A DNA stretch of 64,000 bases from Marsupella aquatica (Eukaryota > Marchantiophyta). The notes under the pieces are model-generated. The model saw only the letters and a list, made by a program, of their open reading frames with translations, was not told the DNA's origin and did no database searches. The stretch covers positions 2,480,001 through 2,544,000 of the forward strand of contig OZ316895.1 in NCBI GenBank assembly GCA_973895155.1, given 5' to 3'. Below are positions 36,991 through 50,267 of the stretch, one piece after another; positions within the stretch are counted from its first letter, which is position 1; every line of letters starts with the position of its first letter. A program made the position numbers and the translations under genes.

Positions 36991-37653
36991 ATGCTTCCTG
37001 CGAGCGATTCGAACTTGGGGGGCTGGGAGGGAGCTTTGAGAGAGGCTTCAAATTACAAATTTCAAGTAGTTGCATTCTTCCACGTCCCTACCGTGGAAGA
37101 TGACGACAATATATGGACCAACAGCTCCTCATCTGGGAGCACTTGTTATTCAATTTTGGATTTTCCAGGAAGAGATCGCAACAGTGTTGGAGTTCACGAC
37201 AGTGTAGACATGGCAAGAATTGGTAATTTCTCTTCTTGGCATGAGAAGATGCGATCAGCACCTGTGCCAGATTCTCAATTTTCACAGGAATTTTCCCAAG
37301 GAGCCCACAATATGTTCAATGCCAAGTTTATGGCACTCATGAATGAACCTTTATTGGTTTCACAATTCTCTGCTCCTCAGTTGCTGCCCGTTGCTTCCTC
37401 TGCTCCTTGTTTCTCTCAATCAACGTCATTTGATCACTAGTTGTGCCTGGGAAATCCATTCTGGTCCAAAGCAAACCAGGAAATTCCCTCTATGCAGATA
37501 TGCCAAGCATCAGAGAATCCACGAGTAGCGCCTACAAGCGGTGAGGGGGCGATTGCTGGAAAGAAATGGGTAGCTGGGAAAAAGAGCTCAAAGAAGGCCA
37601 AGAAGGCCAAGAACATCGATGCTGATCAGGAAGGGGATGAAGATGTTGACTAA
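36991..37653 (+). pseudogene. Unrecognised ORF with one in-frame stop, ending in a Lys-rich/acidic stretch
   Basis: A single frame runs from ATG 36991 to a stop at 37651-37653, interrupted only by TAG at 37438-37440. The first 149 residues are Ser-rich without a known domain. The second part (37441-37650) contains a lysine cluster, KKSSKKAKKAKN, followed by acidic DADQEGDEDVD. Basic-acidic tracts like this occur in nuclear and transposon-encoded DNA-binding proteins, but no catalytic or HTH motif is visible. Inferred to be a fragment of a transposon gene or a dead host gene; the assignment is open. Confidence 0.4.
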
Positions 37654-38124
37654 TCTTCAACAATCGCTGGGAGGATGCAAATGTAATACAACTCAAAGTG
37701 ATAAGACGATAGTTAGAGGTACATATGGCAAGAGATATTGAACATGATGTTCTGTGCTTGTATAGATGCAATGCTCAATGTGATGAACATGTACAATCAC
37801 TGAGACAATCTATCATTGAAGTACTCGTTTTAATTTTGCTATGTATTTTGTAGAATAGACCTATCCGTAAACTATGGGTTAATACTGGTTTTGATTATCA
37901 AATATTTTCCTATGCTTAACTTTCATTTTGTGTTGCTCTTGTCATGTTACAGTGTTACTTTTTGTCGAGAAAGAGTTACCAGTCATGCATGCCTGTTTGA
38001 GAAAGTTTGCGGATAGATTCAATTGTTGTCTAAAGGTGCACAAAAGAGGCACCAAATGAAATACAAGTATACCGACAGGATTGATTTGTCACCAACCCTA
38101 TGTCTGTAGAATTTCAGGATTTTT
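37654..38124. other. Intergenic DNA
   Basis: AT-rich sequence with no recognisable gene or repeat. Confidence 0.4.
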
Positions 38125-38566
38125 GTATGGTACAATTGTGTTGAAAGACAAATACCTGAACCTTTTAACCTTTAATTTTGAGCTGTATTTTTAGGGGCTC
38201 TTTATTCAGGTGACACTTATTGATGTATAAACCCATAAGTGTTGTAAAGTTATCAACTAACAGGGATATAATCTACAGTACATCCAACTGTTGAGTTCTA
38301 GCTGCCCGGTTGAGCCTGGTGGAGAGTCTCTCCTTCTCAGAAATAAGGACAAATTGAGCAGAGCAAACTGGAGTCTTAAAAAGATCAACATTTACCCCAA
38401 AGTACCTGAATGGAACTAAGGCATTTAAAAATTAAGGGGGGTTACAAGAAATTACTAAACTTGGAATAATACAAAAAAAAGCCTAGACTAGGTCAAATGC
38501 ATATAAAATACATGACAAGCAACATGAATAAGACAAGACAACCAAAAGGTATTCCGCCATATAGCA
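38125..38566 (-). repeat. Dispersed repeat, copy B (inverted relative to 13.1-13.5 kb)
   Basis: The minus strand reads colinearly with 13054-13484, including TGCTATATGG at its start (38566) and the TTCTGAGAAGGAGAGACTC block in the middle. Many substitutions and small indels separate the copies. No internal retrotransposon sequence adjoins either copy. Confidence 0.7.
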
Positions 38567-41260
38567 GATCACTTGGCAATACTTCACACAAATCTGGGAG
38601 TAAGTTAACTTGATCATATGTCTAGCTTGAATCTACTACATCAGTGTTTTTTATTAGAAATATTCAAAAATGCTATTTATCCTATTGAATTGGAGGATAT
38701 TAAACGTCATAACTGATAAAGTAAGAAAAAGGGGGAAAAGAACTGGACATGAACAGTGAAATATTGAACATGCTTTTACTATCATGACAAATAGAGTTGA
38801 AAAATAAGGAAGAAGACGGAGGGTGTATGGTAATGCAGCAAATTGTACTATCAGGTGGATTGTACTATATTGCATTTAGAAAGCAGGCTCCCAGAAATCT
38901 AGAGTTAAAGACTCAACTGTCAGCTTTAGTGCTTAGCATAGTCATTGAATGACTTGATTGGGGGTGGAACGCACTAAAGAACAATTTCAAACAAAAACAA
39001 TTAATTTAAGGGGTTCTTTCATCTTAAAAGTAGAGAATAGACTCCCCCAAAGCAAATCAAAAATTAAATACTTACTCTGGCAATCCACCAAGATGCACTT
39101 GTGACTGCCCATCTCTTTTATTCTGCAGGATCCTTGTCAGAGCATGGGTGATTGACATACAAGAACACCACCTGACCACATTGTAAAGCTCAATTGTGAC
39201 CAAATTAGTGGCAATTTAGCAAATGCCCTTGAAATTAACAACAGTAACCCAGGCTCTCTAGCAGCAACAAGGCAGGGGTTTGAATTCAAAGACTGAGTAG
39301 CATGCATGAACAGCAAATGTAGGGGAGGGAGCAAGGACAGGGAGCTTCTACATCAGACACAGGAACTGTCCAAGCTGGGAGATGAAACATTGCGCAAGGA
39401 ATTCACATGATTGCAGGGCAAGGAAGAAAGTTCACATGCTATTAAGAGTGACAGAGTAGTTGAACCTGCCCATCTGAGAGAGAATGGGGGAGTGTTGTCG
39501 AGTACCAATTGTCCTGTTGGCAAGTTTGGCAGCAAATGCAAAGGTAATGAGAACTTTCGAGAAGGTTATTTAGTCGTGTACGACTCAAAGTCTCTCTCGC
39601 TGTGAAAAGGTCGCTGTGAAAAGGAAACCCAAACTTTTGTACTTGCCCAGCCCAAGCAGAATGGGCAGTTACATACGAATCAGAATCTATTGTCTGGATT
39701 GAGAGTTTTGGCCGCACCTCCTCTTCACAGAAAGAGTAATGCGGAACATTGGCTTGCTCGGTAGATTCTCTTAATGGGGGGATTGAAAACTTGGGCAAGT
39801 ATCAATTAATCTCTGGTACCTGTTTGGCCTGAACTGTCTGGATTTGTTGTGTGAGGTCTCATCTGAGTAAATTATGTTAGTCATTGGCTATTGCAGAGCA
39901 GTGGAGGGAAAGTTGATTCGAGCTGATTTGATTTGCCTCTATTTCTCTCAATTCTGACCAATTACTCAAGGTTCCATATGAATGCAAAGGGCACTTTTCT
40001 AACCTGTTTTATTTTTCTCTGAATTACGACAATTCCCTCTTGCGTTCACGTAGACCTCTTTTCACGGTGCACATTCCTCCCTGATGACCCCTTCCACTAT
40101 GTTCCCCTTCCACTGAGTTCCCTGCACCTCCTCTAAATTTTTAGTTAAAGTCCTATTGCAAGAGTGCCACTGTGAAACACTACAGACTGCACATCATGCT
40201 ACATACTGTGTCGGAAATCCCCCCCCAGGTGTAGTGGGCCATCACAGGGCCGATTGAGTCCCAAATGCATCTTGGCAGACTGTTAAGTCCACAAGATGCC
40301 ATAGGGGCCTGTTAAGTCCAAACTTGTGAAATTTCTAAGATTGCTTGTGTGAACTGACAATACTTGTACATCTGGTTAGGACATGATTAAATATGGACTT
40401 GAATTTATGTCAACCTAATTACTTGAAAAATTCGTCACCAGCACCTAAGATTAGAAAATTGTCAAACAATAAGAGTATTCATTGACCTTCATTAACTCGT
40501 TTGTCTCGGCTGCAAAGTATGATTAAAGTATGGCTCTTGTTCTTCACATTCATATAAGAAGGGATGACCGTTTAAGGGCCCCTTTCCTATTGGAGAATGA
40601 CTCTGAGGGGATTCTAAATGCCAGTTTGTTTTCTATTTTGTAGAGACATTTCTACACAAGCATGCTCCATGCTGTGTACGTTGTTTCTTTGTCACCTGAG
40701 CTTTCACTTCGAATTAATGCCATCGGAATCAGATCTGTTCAATTAATGATGACTGAGGGACTGTTATTGATCTGCCTCTTTCAGATTTTCAGAACGACCT
40801 CACTGACTCACTTGAATGGGATCTATGTAATGATGAGCCAGTAAACAACCCTTTCAGCCTTATATGACATGCGGCACATCCTCTCGCAGCCCGCAGAGTC
40901 GCAGCTGTTTAAAATGCCGTCCCACCATGTTCCATCGGCGGCGAGGTAGTTGTTAATTAATCAATTCCCATCAATGGGATACGAAGGAGCTTTCATGGCA
41001 AGAGCTAGGTCCGGCAACAATAATAGTGGGCCGACAACATTGGTTCTCCTTGGGACCTTTCGGAGTTCGCCAGTTCGGACCATACTTGTGAAGTATAACA
41101 ATAATTAATCGGTACATCCTCGTTACTAACTTGTCGTATCAAGCGAAGAAATCATCATTTCTTTCCCAGGACTTCTTTCGTGAGGAATGAACGTTTAAAC
41201 GGTCAAAATCAGTTCGTGTACTCAGTGATACAACACAGCTTCCGCCAATCAAGCTCCATG
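38567..41260. other. Intergenic DNA without a recognised gene
   Basis: No domain-bearing frame on either strand. Composition becomes GC-richer from about 40850. Confidence 0.4.
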
Positions 41261-41322
41261 ACGAGACAGAGTACTTCAGAAGAGCTCATGCACGAGACAG
41301 TATACTTCAGAAAAGCTCATGC
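41261..41322 (+). repeat. Two 31-bp tandem units
   Basis: The unit ACGAGACAGAGTACTTCAGA plus AGAGCTCATGC is repeated once with three changes. Confidence 0.85.
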
Positions 41323-42315
41323 AGTTTTCGAACAATTATCGACGTACGGGAGTCAAAAGATTACTTTTCAATCAAATGATGGATTGGATCTTGATGACTT
41401 GGGATACTATATTGTACAGTCGTTTGGCGATTGAAATTCACAGGGCAGTCTGCCATTGTCCGCTTACATCGAGATCCCCACTCAGGCAAGACCGGTGCAA
41501 TTAGACAGATTTTTTGCTGTGGTAGTTTCTAAGAAACTAAGTCTAGCTTAGTTTTGTAGTGGATGCTCTTTCTGGCATAAAATGCTCAAAATGCTACACG
41601 AGGAAACACGATGTGATTACGGGTGTGATTACAAAGAAGTGAGTATATCACAATCTTTATCTTTGAGGTGGACAAGTACTAGCGTCGTTCCATTGTGTCT
41701 TTGGACGTGACTGTGATCACCCGAAAACACAAACTGGCTGTAACTCGCTGTATAAACTTTTCACTCGCACTTTAAGGCACACGATAAAACGATGGGTCAC
41801 GCTGCCAGAGAAAATTGCACCCGAGGCAGGCACCGGTAGTATGGACGCATGACCAAAAGGGGATTATAATTCAATCATAATCCAAAGCGCAATCAAGTGT
41901 GTAAGCTTGCTACAACTTACTTGTAAGTGTAAAGGACAATTCTCCCGTTGTTGTCGGGTGTAAAGTGGAGTGTCCCCCGTGGCATGCCAATCTGGGCGAA
42001 TCGTGCCACGACAGCAAGTTCGACAACCAACACGACAGACGGTGAACAGTCCATGCCGATTGAATCTACGGTCCAGAACCACCCCTAGCAGTGCGCTCAC
42101 CGTCGTCTGGACGACGATGTGGAGGGCATACCGTACTGCACAGTTCTTGGAACAGTTGGACGGCGAATTCCAACCACAGTTGAGGCAAATGGTTCAACAG
42201 GTGTACCAACTGCGAAGGATTGCATGCGTGCTGTTGTGGGGATGGTTGGAAAGACCAAACGGTAACAGAAAGGGGTACTCGAGTATCTGTTGTTGCCTTG
42301 AAGGTTGTCTTTGAA
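41323..42315. other. GC-richer stretch with unassigned ORFs
   Basis: A frame of 114 codons at 41970-42314 (+) overlaps a minus-strand frame. Neither has a motif I recognise, and splice-like borders could not be linked into a gene. It could be a promoter, a non-coding transcript or a very diverged gene. Confidence 0.3.
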
Positions 42316-42480
42316 CTACATTCATTGAAAAATCTATCTATTATTGCTGAGCGGCTGTTGTTGCCCTAAGACATTTCATTTAAACAGTTACTACTACTAC
42401 TGGAGCGGCTGTTGCCTCGAACGACTACATTGAATTCCATTCATTGATCGAAACAGCTGCTACTGGAGCGACCTTGGCAA
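42316..42480 (+). repeat. Degenerate triplicated block of about 55 bp
   Basis: Three successive blocks contain GAGCGGCTGTTG-like or GCTACTGGAGCG cores after CATTTCATT/CATTCATTGA-like leads. The core CTACTACTGGAGCGG recurs at about 50447 near the WDL upstream region. Confidence 0.5.
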
Positions 42481-42992
42481 TAGAAATCAGACTTTGGTTG
42501 GTAACATCTGGACACTATACAGTAGGGCGTACCAGAGCGCCAGTGCCACGCTTACAAGGAAAAGAAGAAGTAAGTTGGCTTGTAACAGCACGTAACATAG
42601 ATAGTTGGTATGGTCTATTATCAAACCTAATTAGGAGCTACAGTAGACTTCATGTATAGCGTGGATGTGAGAATTGCAATTTAGACGAGTTGTTTGACAG
42701 AGGAATGGCTAGAGGAAACAATGAGATACCTTCACATTCACGTTTACCTTACAAATTTTCAATACCCCGCATTTCTTGTGGGTGTAATTTATCAGAACCA
42801 TTACGGACAAAAGCCGTTTGACGAGGATCACGTGCGTGCACCTTGTTTCTGGCAGGAAAATGGTTCCCAGGAAAATGGAATCAGATCTGGTCCTACACCA
42901 CATGAGTCGTCAGTACCATCATTCTTTCACATTGGAAGGACTGGTATTCAATGTCCATTTCTGTCAGGCTTTTTGAAATTCATGTCAGGCTT

Positions 42993-43094
42993 TTGTGACT
43001 TGAAAGTGATATTCTCAGTTTCCTTTCACTGCATATTGTGGGGTTGTGACTTTAAAGTGATATTCTCAGTTTCCTTTCACTGCAAATTGTGGGG
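42993..43094 (+). repeat. Two 51-bp tandem units
   Basis: The unit TTGTGACTTGAAAGTGATAT through GTGGGG (42993-43043) is repeated immediately (43044-43094) with about three substitutions. Both lie in a 176-codon open frame that otherwise has no recognisable domain; the 51-bp period keeps that frame open. Confidence 0.9.
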
Positions 43095-44342
43095 AAGTTT
43101 CTGTTTACTGCAATCACGGATTTTCCTTGGATCTCGGTCTCTCGCCTGGAACGCACTACAACTGTTCCCCATTTCTAGGCATGTGGATGAGGATGGGTGC
43201 TCTGACGTGACGCTAGGAGACTAGGCATAACCGAAACTCAGGAAGTAACAATTTCAGAAGCTCGGGGATAGTTGCGAGCCAAAGCCTGGATTACGGTTGA
43301 ATAATAATCCCCGGTACTAGAACTGACTGATATAAACCGCCAGTTTCCACTTTCAAAAGTGGCTACTTTGTGGTGGGTTAGAATAAAGATAATGAAGAAA
43401 GGTACACGGTTGGATGCCAAAGTTATAACATGAACAATTTTACGACTCTTAAATAGAGGCTGCGGACATTCCTCCACAGTTTGCATTCTCAAGGATACTT
43501 TTGAGTGGCGAAGAATACAACACACAAAGAAAGACCCTTCAGTAGAAGATGATTTGACTAGATGCAGTCTGAACTGCTGCAGTACCTCACGAGAGAATTC
43601 TTTACCAACCTGACTGCACTGAAAAACATGTTGAAGGAGTGCAATTTATGCAAGAGGCAAACCAACAAAATCCGACAAATCAGGAACATATATATTTTAT
43701 TTACAGCATTACAGGGAATGAGTGTGTCAGGAAAATTGCTCATCGTGAACCTTCGGGTAGAAGCCTGAATGGCGAGAGTCCAGTTCACATATGGTAGGGC
43801 CACAACTAACAAAGACTAGTAACCAATCCTGTGGAGAAATGAGTGGTCAACTAGGTGAATGTGTAAGGCCAAAACCTAAGAGGAGCGACTGTACTGTCCA
43901 CTGCAAGTCACCCAGAAGAAATCACTATTGTCATCTGGATCTGATAACACACCGATACTCCTGGAAATATACATAAATATCTGTTACTCTTTGCAATTTC
44001 AGCCGAAGGGACCCTTGATTAGGCGCAATGGGTCACTGCTGTAGAGCCAACTCCTCTATGTAGAAGCCCCGTTCTCAAACACATAGGAAAAACCGTAAGT
44101 CAACCTATTAGCACCAAAGAAAAACTTAGTAGGGTTGTGCAGTAGAAGAAAAGCAATTGCAACATCTCCAGTTGGTGCAGCCTTTTTACATATGCACAAC
44201 TCAATGAGGGAGAAAAGATTCTACATCCCGCCCCTGTTCGCAAAGGGGCAACCAACGATGACAACATCACAAGCTGTCCGGACATAGAACATTGTGAAGA
44301 CATTCCACGGTCGCCAGGCAGATTAACAGCAAATAACTTAGC
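43095..44342. other. Intergenic DNA, including the likely 3' end of the WDL transcript
   Basis: No gene was recognised. The part right of about 44000 probably holds the 3' untranslated region of the WDL gene on the minus strand. Confidence 0.4.
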
Positions 44343-47300
44343 TTAAGATGCAACAGCCACATCACCGACACTTGGAACTACATCAGTGGTAGTCTTAGCA
44401 GCATGTTTGCTTGCTGCCTCCCGCTTTGCAGCACTGCTTAGAATCGGTATACTGGCTTTAAGCTTTTCACGTTTAGCCTTCACGACCTTCTCTTTTACAT
44501 CTTCTGAGACTGCGGCAGTGCGGTTAACCTTTTCACCAGTTACGACACTCCCATCACTGTTCTCTGTGATTCCATTCGCTGTGTGGATGCTATTCTCTGC
44601 AGTTCCGTTCGTGGCTCCGTTGGAAGGCATTCCATTCGTAGCATGACTCGCGAAAGATTCACTTCCAGGCGGGGCTGCATCACCTTTGCCATCTGCAACT
44701 GCTTCGGCACTAACTGTCTTCGCCTCCTTGCTCTGCACCGCAGAATCCGGCCCAGTTAAATCAATGCTATCGTCTTTGGCATCAGTCTTGACAGCCACTG
44801 ACCCAGGAGCCTGAATCTTGGGATTCTCTAGTCGCCCGTTGCTCTTAGAGGATTTTAAAGTTTTGTCACTCGACGTCTTCGCAAGGCTCGTCTTTTTTAC
44901 AGCGGCTTTCTTGGGAGCAGAAGCGTCTTTATTGTCATCTGAGTGGCCATTGCTCTTGTAGTCAGGCTCCGCACGACCAGATTTAGACAACCTAGACTCA
45001 CGCTCTGACTCTGAGCCGATACCAGTACCGACAGCACTGCTGCGGCGCGAAGTACCCAACTTCGGAGATTTCGCTCGAGTGGTTGGAATCTGCCATGCAA
45101 GAACAGAGGAAAAGATTAGCTTTCATAGTTTCCAGCGTTTAGCAAGAATCAGGCCTCAGGTTTGGCGAAGACATCCAGGATGTATCAGAAACAGCTTTAG
45201 GTTACAGCTATTTCAGCTTTAAAAAATCCAGTATTTCGAGAGGAGCCGGACATCTAGATCTATACACTTAAAACGACTCATACCTTCTTGATCTCCACTT
45301 TTGGTGGAGGCGCTTCCTGATAAAAGGTTGGCATGGGATTAGCCTTGAAAGTCAGACTCTTTCGTAGCTCTCTAATTTTTGCTTCGGCCTCTTCCTGCAA
45401 ATAAGAGGGCAAAATTGATATCTTCATGACTGATGATCGAACATAATGACAGTGTACATGGGATCAATCCCTTGGTCCAAAGGCCAAACGCCAACGTTAC
45501 CTACACATGATCAGTGAGTAAGTTCGTTTCTGTGGTATGGGTACAATGTGAAAAGCATTGGGAGAGAGTGGAAGTAATTCTAACCTGAGTCTTGGCTTCA
45601 ATCTGGGTTTTCTCTGCCTCCTTGGCACTTAATCTCTCTTCCAGCTTGTTGTAATACTGCACTCGCGAAGCACACACTGAAGTCAGGGGACTTGTTAGAT
45701 ATTCCTTTACATCACTGAAATACAAACTCGATTAAACTCGAAAAATTCTTGAAGGGGATGTGCAAGGATTATTCCGATGTACCAGCTGGGCTATTATCAC
45801 ACTTCGACTAATGGTCTCTGCATTTTAGTCTAACGTACTGTCTTCCGGAGGTAGCCTCCGTATGATCATATTCATACCTCTCGGCGTTTCTCAGCCCGCT
45901 CATCACACTTGAACTGAAAGCTGCTTGCACTGGTGGTGGGCTGGTTTGGTTTAACCTTCAAAGCAGGATATTTCGTGGAACCCTGTCGAGCATCCTCATC
46001 AGAGGATGATGGAGCAGGTGCAGATTTCACCCGGCCAGTGCTCTCCTGATACCGTCTGACGAAAGACGTCGACTCATCAGTAAATCCCAAGACCACATCG
46101 GAGGAAAATAACGACGCTGTCTTCATGGTGAGAATACAAATCTATCCTAACTTGACCTGAATTTTATCGTCGTTGTGGTGAAACGATTTTCCATGGGAGA
46201 CATTCCTAGGAAAAGCCGCAAAAACAAATCTGAATATTTCAGGGCAAAGCGACGTCAGCTAGTCCTAACACTTACTTTATTGGTTCAGGCTTTGTCACAG
46301 CCGATGGTTTCATGGTCGTCTTCCCTGGGGCCTAGACAGTTGATTCAAGAATGTTAGTCATTCTTTCAATACCTTGAAGCAATGGAATGGTCAAGGACAT
46401 ATATACACAACTCGTGACAGATTGACGATATGAGAATTACGAATAATTTTTAATTAGTTTCAAAACCGAATTCCTGAGGTACTCAATGAATCACAAGCTG
46501 CCATAAAAGTTGCTTTCCAAGTCTGACAAAACAGCGAGGCAACGAAGAAGAAGACTATCCAACCGGTCCCTAACACACAAGCTTTGCAAAGACCTTTTTT
46601 ACTGGAGGAGTATTCTTTGCTCCTTCTGCGTCGGGAACACGTCCACCAAGAGAAGCTCGTTTGTCGGTTGCCAAAGCGAAAGGTTGGGGCACAGTCAGTT
46701 TTGTACGAGATTGGACTCCATTTAATAGCCGGGTAACGATAGCTGGCGTGGTGGGTAGAGATCGCGGTTCACCATCAACCGCGCCATCTCCATGTCTCTT
46801 TCTCTTTGGTGTTCCATCTAACTCTGTCTTACTCCCATTCTTGATCGTAGGAGTTGGAGCACTTGACGCACGGACCTTTGATACCCGAATCGTTGGCGTT
46901 GGTCCTTTTCTGTTGACGGTGGCTCCTGTTTTTTGACCCTTCTGTTCCCCTCCATTGGCCTAGAATGCGCACAGCACAGAGTCAGCAGAGAAGCTGCGAC
47001 AAGCTGAGCACATGAAGAATTACATACTGCATCCAGGTGCAACGCATATCAAACGTTGAAACGAGACCCAACGGAGCGAAGATCGACTAAAAGTACAGGA
47101 CTGATTGAAGAGTTTCGCGCGACCGAATGGTGAAGTCAGTCAGTTTCAGAATCGAGCTGGCCGTCCCGATCAAAGAGGGTGAACGCCCCGATATACTGAT
47201 ATAAGGTAGATTGAATGTAGCTGACGGTACAACACTGATCTGAAGAGAAGCATACCTTGGCGTCCCGCAGGTCTCTGCCGCCAGCGTCTTCCTTTCCTCC

Positions 47301-47684
47301 GTTTACTCCCTCCATCTTACCTGTTGCTTCAACATCCTCTCGAATTTTAAGACCTTCACCAGCTTCAAACTCTTCAGCTAAGAGCAGAAGCTTTTGAAAT
47401 TCACTTGTGGCGGTTAGATGCTCACCGTTCTCTGCTCCAGCTTTGACACCGTGACTAATTACATGCTTCTCGTCTCCTTTCTCGTCGGTGCCTTCTTCAC
47501 AATGCTGATCGCCATCACTCGTGACGCTATTGATCGCGATTTCCTTTCCAGTCATACTGGCATTCAGATCCAATGCGTCGTCTACATTCATACTGTCCTC
47601 CTGTTCCCCGTTCTGTGCTCCGGAAAAGTCTAAGGTCCTTGCTACAGGGAAAAGCTCTGGTTCATTGCATACCGAATTGCTCAT
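44343..47684 (-). CDS. WVD2-LIKE microtubule-binding protein (TPX2 C-terminal family), 7 exons
   Basis: Exons on the minus strand: 47684-47256, 46959-46594, 46331-46276, 46055-45878, 45656-45585, 45394-45284 and 45089-44343. All phases close, giving 652 aa. Exon 2 holds the conserved KLTVPQPFALATDKRAS motif. Exons 4-6 build the TPX2_importin/KLEEK-type domain: FKCDERAEKRRE, then YYNKLEERLSAKEAEKTQ, then RELRKSLTFKANPMPTFYQ. Exon 7 opens IPTTRAKSPKLG, after which about 230 residues are Ser/Lys/Ala-rich and disordered. Members bind and bundle cortical microtubules and shape anisotropic growth. The acidic N-terminal exon is family-typical. The exon 2 donor (AAG/GTCTTT) is weak; an alternative is 15 nt further on. 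The C-terminal tail is longer than in the shortest WDLs. The exact WDL number cannot be given. Confidence 0.92.
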
Positions 47685-50267
47685 GTTATTGCAGATGTCC
47701 CCTGGATACTACTTGAGAGAAACTTGAAGCTCTTGAGAAGCCTCTTGTCACCCTCACTCTTAAGAGAAGAAGAATGCCATCAATCTGCGTGCAAGCACAA
47801 ATGATCATCAGAAATACAATGCCAAGTAGACGAACGTGAAGAACCCTTCCCAAAGTGATGGTTGATGATGGGGAAGAATCAAGCAGGAAAGGCGAAACAC
47901 CCAGTCGTATAACAGCGACTTCTTAACATGTACTGTACAGTACTCCGAGACGACAGCCCGACCCTGTTCTGGCCATCGTTGAGGAAGACTAAGACAAAAC
48001 AGGTAAATGCTACACGAACCATCAAAATTCATCCCATATATCCACAGAATTCAATGAAGCCAGCAAAAACCTTAACCGCACCATAGAGAGCGGCTATGTA
48101 TCACGAACATGACGGATTTCGTGAAGATAACAGAAAATTCAAGATTGAAAGCGTCTCTGCCGTAGCGATACTCTCTCGAGGAACGGAAAACGAAGTCTAT
48201 TTCACTGAGTGAGTACGAGATAGGATCACGGAGAGCACTGGTAAGTTTCGAACGTGGTCGACGGTCGGTCTGCAACTAAAGCGCAAACGGGCTGCTTCGA
48301 AGCAATGATAGCGAATCCAGAAGAACGCAGTGCGACTTCGATCTTTACAAATACGAACATAGCATTGATTAAAACCGAACGCGTGGTGAGTGAGATGCCC
48401 CGACTGACCCCTTAGAAGTTCCGAAGCAAAATGTCGCTTGAAGTACCGACCGAGGCATCAATACTGTTCGTTCTGTCCTAGAGTTGCCCTACGTCTCTAT
48501 TGCAGAGGAGCAAGCCTTCGGTTTAATGTTCCGCGAAAAGAAAGGACATGGATAAGGAATTTGCCGTTCGAATCGGCAAATCGCGCCTGTCAAAGCTGTG
48601 TCTTGATCTTAAGAGAATGGGTTCCAAACTAATAGACCGCGCCCGACAATCTCCTACATTATGTCAATGAACATCGTATCCATCCAGGCAAGCTAGGCCA
48701 GAGGAGCTAGGCCCTGAATATCGGACATATCACCTAGCAGACGGCTTTCACAATCATCAGCTGGGAGCAATCTAGCAGATCGCCTCAATCAAGCTTACTT
48801 CGGGGTTTACAGGACAGATCCATGGTGCTGATGGATTACATTGCTTGCGATGTTGCAGAAACCACAAAGTCACACTGCAGGACACGCACAAATTCCGAGC
48901 ATCCAAAAGTAACTGCTAACTGCATCTGATACGAGATTTAGCTCTTCAAAGTGTCGTGACGTAGTGATGCGCATCGACCTCGAAGAAAATGTACAATGCC
49001 ACTCATTCCCCAGAGTAGCCTGATCAGACACTCGACAAACACATGGCGATTCAAACCTACCCTCAGACATTCCTCTCAGATAACTCAAACCCAAGGCCGT
49101 CATATCCACAGCCGTATCGGCGAAGGTGTCGATCCAACAGCCTTCCGTACCCCTCGATTCTGCTTCTCATCTTTCTCAGAGAACATATACAAATTCACAG
49201 ACTGATCGCCAGAAGAATTCTTCATTTACAACACAAGAGGACCTGCAATCGCTTCTCTCGGCTGATCGCTCTTTACGATACCATGAAGGAAATTGTTTCA
49301 TGGTTTACCTGATGTCCAGCGGTTGGCCGCATCACCTTCGTTCGCCACTCATCTTCGAAATGCGGGGCTCAGATTGGGCACGGCTACTGAACAGGAGGAA
49401 CGAATGGGAAACTGAGCTGGGCACAAACACGGAAATGATAATAGATCGAGCTCAAATGGCAGACTAGTCAGGGCGCGAATGCGAAATCCGGGAGAGACGA
49501 CAGAGTAAGGATCAGCTCCAGAGACAAACGGGCGAAGAAGAGAAGCTGCAGAGGATAATGCGGAATCCAGGACACAAGAACTGGCAACAGAACCACTCTC
49601 AGAGGACGCCGTGAAATCGGATGGGAATGATGGATGACAGTGGCGTCCGATCCGGACGATGCCAAACCGGGGCAGGCAGGAAGGCAGGCAATCAGAAACG
49701 GTCCTTCCAGAGTACAAATGTCCAACGAATGCAAAATTGAAAAGGATGAATCGAGATACGTACGAATAAAAAAACCCGGCGGCACACCGCACTGAACCAA
49801 ACACGCGACAGCCAGTCGTCCCAGTGACAGTAGAAAACCGGCGTAGCAGTAAGACGAGATCGACTTTCACCTCGGCAGCAAAATCGTGGCGATGATTCAC
49901 AACTCCGCACGAGACAAGAGCAGGGCCCGGTCAGAAACTCGAAGGGAAAACCTGACACCTCAGGAAGCTGCCTAAACGGGACCGATAGGACGAATCAACG
50001 AAGTGAGCAACGATCATTAGCGCTGAAGGGCCCAGCTCCGCAGGGAACAGAAGATAGAACAAGGAATGCGCATAAGCATATGGACCAATAGAGCGATGGA
50101 TGATGATCGACGTGCGAAACAATGAGGCAAGGAGCGATCGTGGCGAAGGAACGCAAGGGCTAGAGTAAGAACTTGTCGGTCAGTGGGTTGCTCAGTGCAG
50201 AGCTCCTGAGGCCGTGCAGAGATACGTTTGCTCGCAGAGATGGAAGTAGCGCTCGGCAAGCGACACA
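47685..50267 (-). other. Upstream region and probable 5' leader of the WDL gene
   Basis: GC-richer than the intergenic background and extending about 2.6-3 kb above the WDL ATG. Open frames on the minus strand (for example 49349-49900) begin at non-ATG codons and carry no domain. GCCGAG/GTGAAA near 49870 is a plausible leader-intron donor. A 5' untranslated exon around 49.9-50.2 kb is inferred, not shown. Confidence 0.4.

Noticed and set aside
46078-46120. Alternative acceptor for WDL exon 4 at 46120
   Set aside because: Joining it to exon 3 breaks the phase. The acceptor at 46055 has a good pyrimidine tract and closes the frame.
49349-49900. 183-codon minus-strand frame upstream of WDL
   Set aside because: It begins with GTG, not ATG, is Ser/Phe/Arg-rich without a domain, and sits where a leader or promoter is expected.
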